64,000 nucleotides of DNA. Source: Amorphophallus konjac. Taxonomy: Eukaryota; Streptophyta; Magnoliopsida; Alismatales; Araceae. The DNA is taken from contig CM040120.1 of assembly GCA_022559845.1 (NCBI GenBank), positions 168,932,334-168,996,333 of the forward strand, read 5' to 3'. The notes below the pieces were generated by a model that saw only the letters and a program-made list of their open reading frames with translations, ran no database searches and was not told the DNA's origin. Of this stretch, positions 11,966-23,600 are shown piece by piece. The first letter of the stretch is position 1, and every line of letters starts with the position of its first letter. The position numbers and the translations under genes were made by a program.

Positions 11966-12913
11966 GTAGTCTACTAGTTTTGTGAAAGACCGGGTCATAA
12001 GGCAGAGGAGTGCAGGAGGAAACTTGGCACATGTTTGCGATGCGGGAGTCGGGACCATCCGATCCCGAAATGTCTGCTTATTTCTGATCATGCTCCACCT
12101 GAGAAGCAGCAGGGAAACCAGAGGCGTCAGGGTAAGCTCCAGGCCCTCCGAGATGTTGAGACCATAGAGGAGGGTGGTATTGTGGAAGGTACCATCACTG
12201 TTAATTCCAAGTCTACATTTGTTCTTTTCGATATATGCACTACACATTCATTTATTTCTCAAGACTTTGCCGATTCTTTGTTTGTGAAACCTGTGTTGAT
12301 GGAATCTCATCTTATGATAACTACCCCTATTGGATCTGTATCAGAGATTAAGTATGTTTATTTTTCTAGTGAAATATGGATAAATAACTATAATTTGCCT
12401 GTTGATTTGGTGTGTATGAAGATGGAAGGCTATGATGTGATCTCAGGGGCAGATTGGTTAGCTAGACATGGTGCTAGCATCCATTGTAAGTCGGGTTTGG
12501 TGTCTTTTTCTGGGCACCCAAAGATTTCTTTTTCAAGCATTAAACATTTTAAGTTCGTGCCTCTTATTTCGGCACTCCAGGATGATAGGTTGATCAGGAA
12601 GGGGTGTCATGTATTTTTGGCTTTGGTCACCTTGACCGAGCGAAAAGAGGTGGAGTTGAAAGACATTTCCATTGTCAAGGATTTTTCTAATGTGTTTTCT
12701 GAGGAATTACTAGGTCTTCCCCAGGAGAGAGAGATTGCTTTTTCTATCTATTTGATTCTTGGTGCTGCACCAGTTTCTAAGGATCCATACCAGATGTCCC
12801 CTGCTGAGCTGAAGGAGTTAAGGGAGCAGTTGCTAGAGTTGTTAGTGAACGGGCTTTATTCGTACGAGTACGTCTTCTTGGCGAGAACCTATTCTTTTTG
12901 TGAAGAAGAATGA
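11966..12913 (+). pseudogene. gag-pol: H: Gag zinc knuckle and protease of a Tekay-type element
   Basis: The frame ending at 12913 begins in a CCHC knuckle (CLRCGSRDHPIPKC, about 12028-12070). A partial one sits upstream (FCERPGHKAEEC). The aspartic protease follows: FDICTTHSFIS near residue 66 of the frame, then GADWLARHGASI, the usual post-protease block. The Tekay/Del family expects D-S-G-A-T at the catalytic site; here the serine and glycine are replaced (D-I-C), so the enzyme should be dead. The reverse transcriptase start is reached (SPAELKELREQL) before the frame is lost. The 5' part of H is left of the window or lost behind M. Confidence 0.82.
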
Positions 12914-14131
12914 TGGATCATTGAGGCTGTGTATAGATTACCGTCAGTTGACTCAGCTCACTATTAAGAATAAGTACCCGCTACTAAGGATCGATAAGTT
13001 ATTCGATCAGATATTAGGAACTCAGTATTTCTAGAAGATTGATCTCAGGTCGGGTCATCATCAATTGAGAATCAAGGATGAGGACATCTACAAGATAGCA
13101 TTCAGGAGTAGGTATAGGCATTTTGAATTTGTTGTGATACCTTTTGAACTAACGAATGCTCCTACAACTTTTACGTAGTTAATGAATAGTGTGTTCTGGC
13201 CCTATCTAGATCAGTGGGATGTAGTTTCTATTGATGACATCCTAATATATTCTAAGAGCAAGGAGGAGCATGAAGAGCATCTAAAGAAGGGTGTGCAGAT
13301 ATTGAGAGACCATTAATTGTATGCCAAGTTTAGTAAGTGTGAATTCTAGCTACAAGAAGTCTCATTTCTTGGCCACATCATCTCTAAGAATAGAATTTCA
13401 GTGGATCCTTCTAAAGTTAAGGCCATAAGGAATTGGGAGAGACCTGCTAGTGTAATTGAGGTTAGGAGTTTCTTGGGTTTAGTTGATTATTATAGAAGGT
13501 TCATCAAGGACTTTTCCAAAATTGTTATACATTGACTAGACTGACAAGGAAGGAGAATCGTTATGAATAGACTGAGGAATATGAGAGGAGTTTCCATACC
13601 CTAAAGGATTATTTGACCACTACTCCTGTGCTTACCTTACATTCAGAAGGAGGAGGATTTGAAATTTATATGGATGCATCTGGGGTTAGTTTAGGTTGTA
13701 TGCTAATATAGTAGGGTAAAGTGATTGCCTATTCCTCTAGGAAGCTAAGGAAGCATGAAGAGAATTACCCTGTCCATGACTTGGAACTAGCGACAGTTGT
13801 CTTTGACTTGAAAATTTGAAGGGATTATATATATGGAGAGTCTATTGTTGTGTATTCTGATTACGAGAGTCTAAAGTATCTATTTTCTCAGAAAGAGCTT
13901 AATATGAGACAGAGAAGGTGGCTTGAGTATTTGAAAGATTTCGACTTCTCCATTCAGTACCATCCAGGGAAAGGGAATGTCATGGCCGATGCCCTGAGTC
14001 ATAAGCCGATGGCTATGTTGTCGAGTTTAATGCTCCAAAAATGGTGAATGCTGGAGCAACTCACAAGTTTGGATCTTAATATTGAAGAGAAGGAAAAATG
14101 GGTCATGATTGCTCATGTTAGAATTCATTCA
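12880..14131 (+). pseudogene. pol: H: reverse transcriptase and RNase H of a Tekay-type element
   Basis: Motifs appear in order through several frames and stops. They are [19 protein letters not shown] (from about 12890), then [13 protein letters not shown], then the active site SIDDILIYS near 13230 with both aspartates present, [18 protein letters not shown], and [12 protein letters not shown]. The RNase H part follows: [24 protein letters not shown] and EYLKDFDFSIQYHPGKGNVM, with a readable frame at 13850-14047. Several stops fit single changes (a tryptophan turned TGA in LKI*RDY; TAG in place of glutamine). The solo LTR S0 interrupts the sequence at 14131. Confidence 0.85.
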
Positions 14132-14150
14132 TGAAGTCTCGCGATCAATG

Positions 14151-14557
14151 ACACCCAATAGGGGGGTGAATTGGGTGTTTACCAATTTTAAGAAAACTTT
14201 TGGCCTTTTCAAAATATGTGATAAAACACTAACTAGGAAGTTGAAATCTATCTAACTACAAGTTAGAATACAACGTACACTAACGTTCACACAGAATAGA
14301 GGTAGAAGAAATGAATCAAACCACAATATCCAAACCACAATGCACATCAATTTTAAGGTGGTTCGGATGCAACGACGGTAATCCTACGTCCACCCCTCAC
14401 CAAATCCGGTGAGGCTTCACTCAGAGATAAATCCCCAAACGGAGACGACACTCCAACCACACACGCAGGACGATGCCTGCACACACTCACGGGGACGCTC
14501 CCCAACACACACACACACACGGAGACAAGGTCTCCAACACGATCCAACAAGCGGATC
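14151..14557 (-). other. Hairpin ladder in S0 leader region
   Basis: Successive inverted repeats are ACACCCAAT/ATTGGGTGT (14151-14178, loop with GGGGGG), CCTCACC/GGTGAGG (14395-14414), GGAG/CTCC (14441-14454), GCAGG/CCTGC (14465-14480), GGGGA/TCCCC (14491-14503), GGAGAC/GTCTCC (14521-14535) and GATCC/GGATC (14541-14557). They lie between the TATA box and the PBS-proximal end in sense (minus) orientation, that is in the R-U5 leader. Equivalent ladders with different stems occur in G and E. Confidence 0.7.
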
Positions 14558-15173
14558 ACCAACACAAACACCCGCTGCCACAAGTGTAGCAATCCACACA
14601 CACGAGACAGAACGGATCTAAAAGGACCCCCACACATACAAACGTAAATCTAGGAATATCCACGCACACACACGAATCATGTACGACACACACACACACG
14701 GCCACGGATCCAACAACGATGCACACACACACAAGTTCTTGCAGTTTATGATGACCACAATTACAACATCCAAAACATAAAGACGATGAGGCTTAGTTTA
14801 GAAAACTCCTGATTTGGGTTCCCTTTGAATGCATGCTATGGGGTTGAGAATGGATGAAGAACACTTACTGCACGGAGTACTGTTCACGACTACGGTACCC
14901 TTCTTCTTCACTTGGAGAATCTTCCTTTGATATCTTCTTGAAACCCTTGCTTGCTTCTTGATAGCCTCCCCCTTGATATCTCTTTGTTGGTTGCTTGCTT
15001 CTTTACTTCATAGATGCTTGTTGGCTTCAGATGTACCTTGAATGGGTTGGAGATAGATGATGAAATTGCTGCACGAGGTACTGTTCACGGAGCTACATTA
15101 CCCTCTTCTTCCTCCTTGGACAATCTCCCCTTGGATCTCTTGGATGGTTAGGGTTTATGGCTCCAATGAGATG

Positions 15174-15180
15174 TTTTATA
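15174..15180 (-). promoter_or_regulatory. TATA box of S0
   Basis: TATAAAA on the minus strand (ggcTATAAAAcat), about 1280 bp from the start of the LTR in sense orientation. Confidence 0.55.
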
Positions 15181-16454
15181 GCCATTGAATGGTCAATAGA
15201 CAAGCCCCAAACCAGATCCACAAATCATGGTGTAATTAGGGTCATTGAGATTAAACAAATGGGAAGAAAGACCTCTCCACGCGCTTGAAACACAAAGTCA
15301 AACAAGGCTGCATCGGGGCTGGCGATCGACCTATAGCTTAGGGCAGTCGACAGGAATTTTACATGAATTGTAGTTTTGGGTGTTGGTAAAATCGATCGAC
15401 CGCCCCTAGGCTGGTGGTCGACCGAAATCTAGAATTTTCCAGATTTCGAACATCGAACCTCTTAAACCCATTTACAGTTCGTGGATTCAAACTACTTTGA
15501 CCTTGTGGATTTGTACTGAGTGTTTTAACCTACAAGAGCATAGATAATTGATTAGAACTATAGCTCAAACATCCATATGATGAGTGCATGAACTTCATGC
15601 AGACAATTAAGAGGAAGTGAGAGTAGAGTATGAAAACCGTTTGAGAGTCTTTCAGTTAATTGATCACGATTAAGTCAATAGTTCCATCAACAAACAAATC
15701 CACATGTTAAAGCGTAGGGAGCCTTTGAACATCAAACCAAATCAACTTCTCATGGAGGCAAGTTAACTAATTAAAGGAATATCACCCCTATAATCAAAAT
15801 TTTGTTCCAGGGGCTCCGCCCCCAGAAAACCCCCTGACCTGACCGTGCAGGTCGATCCGCGTGCGAGGGCGCACGATGGCGAGTTTTGCAAGGGCTTGAA
15901 ACCTCATGAACTAGGTGCATATGAACACTTTGAAACACACATGTTCTGAGGTAAAGATCATGTTCTGGGCTAAGAATCAAGAGATAAAACTCAATCATCC
16001 CAAGTAAATTATTCATGAAATAACCTCATGGAACACTCAATAACATGAAGTGTATAACAGGGTAAGAGCCTTACCAATGGTTCTTGACACTATATGACAT
16101 ATACCACTTGTTATGGATTGTAGAGGAGCAGGGTGCTTATCCACACGTTTGGTTCACTAGGTGACTGCCATGAGTTTGATCTTGCAAGCAAGATAGTTAG
16201 AGTTAATACCATGCTTGTTTACATTGAAGAGGTTATGAAACCTCTTGCCTCTTATAAAATCAATTCAATCAAGCAAGAATCTGGACCATGTACCTGTGCC
16301 ATTTGCCATCTCAATCATATTTAAACATGAATATACACAGTCATGAAGAACATGTGCAATCAACCATAAGTTTAGTTATCATCACTCAATCACACATTAA
16401 GTTTAGTTATCATCAAAACCAGAACGCCAACAATCATCAGAACCATAACTCAAC

Positions 16455-17262
16455 AATTCATATCTGCTTTCAGAGATCAGTGAGCTTCAATGTAATGATG
16501 CATTGCTTGTCGAGATTAATTAGAGCTTGGGCAGCCGACCAGATTTATTACTAGCTGAGGATGGTAGATTACTATTCCGTGGGAGAACTTGTGTTCCAGA
16601 TTCTGCTGAAGTGAAGAGAAAGATCATAGAAGAAGCCCATCGATCGGTGTGCACAATTCATCCAGGATCTCTAAAGATGTACAAAGATCTTAAGAGAACT
16701 TTTTGGTGGCCAAACATGAAGAGAGAAGTGGCCAAGATTGTATGCAGATGTCTGGTTTGTCAACAAGTGAAGGTCGAACATTTTAAACCTGCTGGGAAAT
16801 TGAAATCCCTCGAGATACTGGAATGGTAATGGGAGAGCGTAGGCATGGATTTTATCATAGGGTTGCCAAGGACTTGTGGTGGTTATGATGCTATCTGGGT
16901 AATCATGGATAGGCTGACTAAGTCTACGCACTTCTTTCCCATTAAGTCTAAGTGGACTGTCGATGTGTTACTGCTCTATATATGAAGGAAGTGGTAAGGC
17001 TACATGTTATTCCTATGGCAATTATATCTGACAGAGACCCAAGGTTCACATCTCATTTTTGGAGAAGATTGCAGGCATCTTTGGGAACTCGGTTGAATTT
17101 TAGTATAGCCTTTTATCCTCAAACTGATGAGCAGATTGAGAGGACAAATCAGATCATTGAAGACATATTGAGAGCCTATATGATTGAATTTGGAGGCAGT
17201 TGGCATGAGCATTTGCCCCTAATTGAGTTTACTTACAACAATAGTTATCAGTTTAGTATTCA
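16455..17262 (+). pseudogene. pol: H: integrase of a Tekay-type element
   Basis: After S0 the pol of H resumes. The frame from 16527 holds LLAEDGRLLFRGRTCVPD, then the zinc-binding HHCC set (HRSVCTIH ... CRCLVC). After an in-frame TAA at 16827-16829 the core begins (GMDFIIGLPR with the first catalytic Asp). A frame change follows. The frame ending near 17262 has the second Asp (IISDRDPRFTSHFW) and the Glu (YPQTDEQIERTNQ), then FTYNNSYQFSIH, where J interrupts it. All three catalytic residues survive, but the frame does not. Confidence 0.87.
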
Positions 17263-19373
17263 TGTCACGCACCGAGATATGCAGCAAAATTAAGTCAGGA
17301 ACGTGAACAATCGGCAATATGCCTCAAGCTAGCAAGATAATCAGAGCGCTAATCATTCACACATAAGAAGAGTGAACACAATGTAATGTACTCAGAAATC
17401 TAACTTTATTAAATCGTAATAATCAAGGTTTACAACGACACTTGACTTAATTGTCTATACTCTTAACTCAAGAAAAGAAAAATTACATAACATGATCAAC
17501 TTAACCGCCTATTATAGTGAAGGTACTAGATTACAATATCACTCTAAATAAGACGCTACTAGGCTTCACTCGGATCTTCATTCACTCTCGGACTCGCCAC
17601 TTGAATAGTCCAAATCGGACCCGCTAGAGTTTCCTAAAAAGATTGGAAAAGTAGGCAATGATCACACTTGCCCAGTAGGTATCTTTGTATCAACATGAAG
17701 GCAAGTTTAAGTAATTAACATTGTAGCTCTATGAAAGGCAAGAATGTAAAATGCGATAAAACACAGGGCAAACCAAAGTAACCATAAATCACAAGCCTAA
17801 TATAGAGATCTGAGAGAATATGGGAGCATGATCAAGCAAGATTATAATGTTGCCTTTCATGAACGAGAATGTACTAGCATGTATTGAGAATGTACTTTTC
17901 ATAACCATAAGGCCATGCACTAGAAAGTCATGTAACAAGAATGTACTAGCAAGCATGTAAATTTCATAAGATAGCCTCGTGGATTTCACCCGTTTATAAA
18001 AAAAGTACTCCCAGTGCAATGCGACGCCAATGTTCATCATACCCCATGATTTACAGTATGTTTCTGGCCCTCCGCCGAGGGGGCTAGCATCGAGCCCTTG
18101 GACACCGTCCGTGCCCGCTCTTGCATCTTCAAGTTATAAATCAAGCTACTTCCATGAGAAATAATAATGTAGGCCAATAATATCCAATTCCAACAACAAG
18201 TTCATGATAACAAATATCAAGGTAAGAATGCACCAAATACGAACAAGTGAGTTCAAGAACGGATTAATGACAAGGTCATGCTATGGGAGGAATCCGGCAG
18301 CATAACGGTACATTCATTAACTTCCATAATTCATTAATAACTTATTGAACAAGGTTGTAGGTTCCAGATAATCAGAGGACCATCTAGGAAGAGAGTAGAA
18401 CCAACCCTTGGATCAAACCTAGGGTTGAACAACATGCAGATAGAATGCGGTCATTCTAGGACCATTTATTGAAGATAGCAGTCAGGTCAAGACCGCTACT
18501 TTACAGGCTTGACGTCAGAAGAAAGAAGGCTCGACGTAGTGCAATCACTAGAATAACGCGGTCACGCTATAACCGCTACCTGAAGGTAACACAAGTGCTT
18601 TCTAGACCAATAGGTTTCTAGGGTACAACCAGCTCGGAGTCCTAGTGAGAATCCTAGGCTCGCAGAGACTTACGGAGGCCTTGAAACATGATCACCTTGT
18701 CCGGTAGAAGGAATATCTGACGGAGAGGATCACAAGTTCAAGATATTGTTCCTATCAAGTGCAAGTGGAACTAATAGCCACGCACCGGGGTACGTGATAT
18801 ATACTTAAGAAAGACTAGAGATGAGAGTGAATCGTGTAAAAACAACGATCAAACAACAATGTAACAAGTTGCATAAATCATATGAAAATATCTATAATAC
18901 AAGACTATATGATTTTGGCATGAAATTAGCATAAGACTAAAATAAGTTTCTAAAACATGAAGGGCATAAAATCTGCCTGATTGATGCATAATATAACCAA
19001 AATCATGAATATAATGACATAACTAAAAATGGAACCTAATTACTTAGGCTTAGCATATATTTATAAGGCTGATCTGCATTCTGTTTAGGGTTAACAAAAA
19101 AATAGAAAACAGTCTGGCGAGAACAGCCTCTTGACAGTAGCAGTCTCTGATGTGCTGCCTTCTGTCTACAATAGACATAAAATAAATAGTGTGCGCATGG
19201 CCTATTCTAGGGCAAATTAATGACGCCAAACGCATAAAAAGCTAGGCCAAAACATGATAATATGATTCTAAAGCATAGGAAGGCATGGATTTAATCAAAT
19301 TTCTTATCTTTTCTAGTTAAGATGTTATGGATAGCATGACCTAAAAGGCTACTGCACAGTCATGGGAAAACAT
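17263..19373 (-). repeat. J: Tekay-like LTR, minus strand, interrupted by G
   Basis: At 17263 TGTCACGCACCGAG begins, the reverse complement of a ...GTGCGTGACA LTR end as in T1 and T2. H coding stops exactly there. The preceding ATTCA (17258-17262) is the presumed target duplication. Reverse-strand landmarks match T1: the 'gggagtact' block (about 18005), the 'agtccgag' block (about 17590), and dyads such as GCGGT/ACCGC near 18558-18577 and related units from 18445. The rest of J would lie right of the window, beyond G. No gene is seen. Confidence 0.65.
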
Positions 19374-20644
19374 TGATAGACTAGAACAACAGATATAGAA
19401 GGGGGGAAAGAATATATCTGTTCCCAAAAATTAGCAGATAAAACTCTAAGAGCAATGCAAGTAGATACGCTAACAATAACACTGATATAAATGCAATCAC
19501 TGTTCAGACAAGCAGTCAACAAGATAGCATGCAACGAACGTTGCAATGAACTTATCAAGCGTGATCAAGAAGCTCGACAAAAACAACACTAATTTGAACC
19601 TACACACAAGATCAGACAACTCAACAGTGATTATGTGTGCGGAGAGAAGTGTTGTGAACACAATGTGTTCAAACAAGGAGATCGACAGATGCAGCTAACA
19701 CTCAGCAGCCTAGCATGCTCACGGCGACTGACATCGGTACAAGGCAGAGGTTTGTTCCAAGGATCTCCTCACGCAAGGGGCAGCATTCCAGATAGGCCTG
19801 ACCTATCCTTCTAGCTACTTGTTTTAATATACCGATTAGTCAAGGTAACGCACACTGAGTTGCTAAGAAAAACAAATTACACAATGGATAAGAGAATTTT
19901 TAGGTGGTTCGATTGCCAATGGCAATCTACATCCACCCCTCACTCTCCCAGAGTGAGGTTTCATTGCTCAAGGTAAAAGAACCAGCAGACTCAGTCTGCA
20001 ACAATGGATGAACACAGCTTCACCCTGAGGAACACTTTCCTCGCTTCTTCTAGGAACCCGGAGGATCAACCTCCCTTCCTCTGCTACTGCAGAAGGAAGC
20101 CCGTGAACTGCACCCAGCAATTCACACAACTAGAGATCGGAGATTTCTTGACCTCTGAATCTTCAGAGGGGACTCCATAGATTGCTCTCCCTTCCTCTGA
20201 ACACACTCAGAGGGAACTAGAACAAATGTAAATAGAAGAACAAAATGAAAAACAACAGAAATGTAGAATTCGATCAATGGAAAACTAATAAGAACAATGT
20301 GGCTTCCGATGAAGAAATCTCCTGCGGAGATAGGTTGGCTGCTCTCAAATCTCTTTTCCTCCCAAGGTAGTTCACTCTTTCTATTTCTTCTGGAAGAGAT
20401 CTCTCTGAAATTTCTATCTCAAGCACGCTAGCAGCTTCAGCACCTCCCTTGAACGGAGCGGCTTGATACATATAGCAGAGAGCAGAGGATCATCTTCCTC
20501 TTTCTTCCACTTCGAGATTCCGATAAGCCAATAATCTATTGGTCCACGTGGAAAGGAATATTCTCATAGTGATATGATTCTTCCAGAAGCCCGCCACGTG
20601 AGTTCATTATTTATGCGCCTAAAAGTTCCACGATCGCACTCATG
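19374..20644 (-). repeat. G 3' LTR, R-U5 side (Sirevirus-type), split by F
   Basis: It starts TGATAGAC (plus-strand reading, the U5 end in sense) and shares the Sirevirus LTR layout of E and S0. That layout is a GGGGGG-loop hairpin near the end, the 'ttttaggtggttcg' box (about 19898-19911), 'ctacatccacccc', then a hairpin ladder, and a TATA-like TATATG (minus, about 20468-20475). It stops at CATG (20641-20644), where F begins; the same CATG follows F at 55772-55775 and the U3 part continues there. Joined length of the two parts is about 2.1 kb. Confidence 0.78.
19388..20213 (-). other. Hairpin ladder in G leader region
   Basis: Perfect stems follow one another: AACAGATAT/ATATCTGTT (19388-19422, G-rich loop), GATTGCC/GGCAATC (19911-19927), CCTCACTCT/AGAGTGAGG (19938-19958), GCAGACT/AGTCTGC (19985-19999), GAGGA/TCCTC (20027-20042), GGAGG/CCTCC (20060-20074), CTTCC/GGAAG (20075-20099), CCTCTGA/TCAGAGG twice (20152-20169 and 20194-20213). 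In sense orientation these lie between TATA box and PBS. Confidence 0.75.
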
Positions 20645-20656
20645 TGATTTCCTTGA
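20645..20656 (+). repeat. F 5' LTR, first 12 bases
   Basis: TGATTTCCTTGA follows the CATG target duplication. Element A is inserted right after it; the LTR continues at 28475. The boundary is inferred from both flanking duplications. Confidence 0.6.
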
Positions 20657-23050
20657 TGATGTGACACCACCTTAGGGGTGATAGCCACTAAGCCAATGCA
20701 CCTTGGACCTATGACTTGCAAGTAATCCAACGTACCCGGCGATATCACTTAAGCAGACTCACCCGCGTAACGCACACATGTGCCCGTGGGCAACCCGGTG
20801 ATGATGGAGAGGGTCCGGGGCGGGACCTTGATGCTCCAGGGGATTTGGCTAGCTTGAAGCTGAACCCCTAAGGGCTCGGGATGCCGAATTTCACGGGAGG
20901 CCAGCACGCCAAGGGCGTGGGTTGTAGGGTCTCTCTCACAACTCGCTCCGCGGTGGTCGCTCAATTTGATGACAATTTGGGACCGGGCACTCTATCACCG
21001 GCGATGGCACTAAGATGTAATACTAATCAAGCAAAGGAAACCAGCAGAGAGAAGTGTTTAGTATCTCACCTGGTCGGCGTGAAGACGCCGACCCCGACTG
21101 AAGATGAGGGCGAGCGGGGAAGCGTGGGCTACCCGAACGCCGCGGCGATGACACTTTGACCGAAGACCTGCTAGTACATGCACTACTCCCTCACAGAGGG
21201 GTTGGACTAAGGGTGGGGAAGTCCAATTACAACCAAACACTACCTCCAAGCGGGGAGGGGCTGTAAGCTGGCCAGGCGGGGTGGGGGAGCTAAGTTAGAA
21301 ATCGAATTGCCGAGCTCCACCGGTTCTGCCAGCTTCAGGAATAGCTTGACATGCAGTCAATGACGGTGCCACCACGGGATCTGCCGAGCTCAGAAGAGGT
21401 CAAGACCAGTGCCGAAACTTTCTGAGTTGACCCAGGAGGATGTCTGAATTTTTGGAGAATTTCCTTATGACGTCACTGGCTGGGGCAGGGTCTAGAACAT
21501 GACTGGTCTATTCTGGTTCTTGTTGTTCCCAGACTGCTGCTGTGGGAAGGCGAGGGTGCCACGAACACTCCTAGGGTCCAAATAATGCGGGACCAAAACC
21601 GCTGCAATCATGGACGAGTCCTCTTCGAGCTGGGACTAACGGGACCATCGTTGGAGGTCGGAGCTGACTGCGATGACTGGATCAGTGGAAGGAGGTCGGA
21701 CCAAGTTCTGGCGAGCTGACCTTGCGCACCTCGGGGAGAAAAACTGGAATTCTTGACTCCAAGCTCTAAAAATTGTTCTGCTTCTTGGATATGGCAGGGG
21801 ACTTGCAGGAGAATCCCTCAGCCAAATGGCACCTCAAGAAGCCCAAGGTGCTGTTCGTGGGAGCCTCTAAAAGTCGTTGTTGGCTGTCTACCTGGGAGGA
21901 AATGCGCAGTCTGACGAAGATGACTCCTCCGAGCAGCTCCGAAGTCGAACGACGACGAGACCACCTCGCCTACGAAGCAGCCTTGCCAAGATTTCCAGTA
22001 GTATAAGGTACACTACCTGAAGATGAGTGGTGAAGACGTGGCAGCCTCTGCAACTCAACCCTTGACTCCTGCCTGCGAACTGGGATGAACAGGGTGGTGA
22101 TAAGTGATGGGAAATGAGGTAGATGGGATGGGAAATGGGGTGGATGGGTGTGGGGCAACCCCTGGCTGTGAGGGGGTCTAGTAGGGGGCGATCCAAGGTG
22201 TGGGAGGGGCAGAATGGGGGCTGGAAGGTGGTCTAGCAAGTGGAGGAAGGGGGAGCTGTGAATTATGGTTGGGAAGGAGAGAGGGAAGGAGAGATCTCTC
22301 TCAAGGTTGGAATGTGACTTAATGGGGGTTGTTAATGGGGGTCTTGGGGATGGGAAGGGTTGTGTTGGGGAAGGGAAGGGGTACTTGGGGAGTGGGGAAT
22401 TCTTCCTTGGGAGATGAGAGAGGTGCTTGGGGTAGGGGAGTGGGTGGTTGGTGGTTGGAGGGTGGAGTGGGGATAGGTGGAGGATACCTTGGGGTTGAGA
22501 TAGAGTTATGTAGGTAGTTGGGGAGGCTCTTGAATGAGGGGAGGGGAGTTAGAAAGTAGGTGGGAGAGGGGAGAGAGAGAGGGGGGTGCAGCCCCTTTGA
22601 GAGGGAGATAAGAGAGAGAGAGAGAGAGAGAGAAATATCAAGAGAGAGAGCAGAGAACTCCACAAAGGAATTATCTATTATATTGATCATCAAAGGTTAC
22701 AAATGAGAGGGGGGAGGGGGCTATTTATAGACTCCATACTTTTCTTAGGACCAAATTGACCCTGACTAAATAACTATTGACCAAAGCAGTCCAAGGGAGG
22801 GTGCCCCTGGGCCTAGCCCACTGAATTGGGCCCATTAACCAACCTAATCAACCTAATGACATTCAACATAGGTAAATGACTCTCAAACTTAGATACCGGA
22901 CTCAAATAAAGGGAAAATTACATAGTTTACGACTCAAATAAAATATAAAATTACATGACTAGACTCAGAAAAATATGACAAACATAATGATGCATGCCGA
23001 TGAACAATCCGAGCCTTGAAAATGTGGAGGGGCAAAGGATGCCCCCATCA
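20657..23050 (-). repeat. A 3' LTR (2394 bp)
   Basis: In sense it runs from TGATGGGGGCATCC (23050) to GGTGGTGTCACATCA (20657). It includes a TATA box (TATAAATA on the minus strand, about 22723-22730), a GA/CT microsatellite (about 22610-22650), and the U5 block 'gggtcggcgtcttcac' near 21075-21095. Confidence 0.88.
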
Positions 23051-23600
23051 TACCCTAGGGGTGGGGAAAACTCGACCCCGTCTAGTATGGGTCCACCAGG
23101 GAAGTAGTACACCAAATGCAGCTCCGGGTGAGCCACGATCTCCAAACTCAACTCCGCGTCCCTAGTCGGGGGATGAATCTCCAGCCTCTCAAGGTAGCTC
23201 GGGCACACCCTCTTGTTGACGATGGTACCCTGCTTGCCTAGTATTATCTCCGTGTGCTTACGTCGGGCTCTCAAGCTGATTTGTGGAGGCTCTCCAAAGG
23301 TGTCACTCTCAAAGGTAGGTAGAAGCTCGAGGTACTCACTAGGATCCACCGCAGTGCCCATAGAGGGTGTCGGATCTGCCACGTGGAAAATGGGGTGAAT
23401 CACAAAACCCATTAGTAAGTCCAACCCATAAGCCGGGTTGCCAAAGCCACTCGGAACATGGCAAGGTCCAAGTCCTCATGCTCTCAAATTGGAGGTGACC
23501 CTAGGGTAGATCCACTCCAAAGTCATCATCGCCCAGTTGCCAACTTGGAATTCCAAGTCGCCCTCGTGAGCTTTTTGCCCGCTTCTTGTGGTTCAAACTG
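22951..23600 (-). pseudogene. pol: A: integrase C-terminal and chromodomain remnant
   Basis: The minus-strand frame from 23424 reads VIHPIFHVADPTPSMG, matching the 'GISPxFNVADLxPYKG' block that ends Ty3/gypsy integrases. It is followed by acidic linker and a weak chromodomain-like stretch (PPQISLRARRKHTEIILGKQ ... HPELHLVYYF) and ends LDGVEFSPP at the LTR. The frame reads about 100 bases into the LTR. The part before it, in another frame, corresponds to the GDLVM and GPC region that reads better in B. It is clearly degenerate, and the chromodomain call is tentative. Confidence 0.62.

Larger units (their letters stand above)
14132..16454 (-). repeat. S0: solo LTR of a Sirevirus-type element (2323 bp)
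   Basis: The unit has TG...CA ends (TGAAGTCTCG at left, CTCAACA at right) and is flanked by a perfect 5-bp duplication, ATTCA at 14127-14131 and 16455-16459. H coding sequence continues on both sides, so this is one LTR left after recombination or loss of the internal part. On the minus strand it starts TGTTGAGTTATGG and contains 'gatgataactaaac', wording typical of Sireviruses. It holds a hairpin ladder (14151-14557), AC-rich microsatellite tracts (about 14505-14735), a TATA box (15174-15180) and TCGACC/GGTCGA dyads near 15320-15425. Confidence 0.88.

Noticed and set aside
14353..14637. Cysteine/valine-rich frames on both strands
   Set aside because: They are produced by the AC-rich hairpin ladder in the S0 LTR; no family resemblance.
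15800..15860. GGGGCTCCGCCCCC dyad in S0 as part of the U3 array or a terminator
   Set aside because: It stands alone, differs from the TCGACC dyads of S0, and has no T-run or position that would support a terminator.
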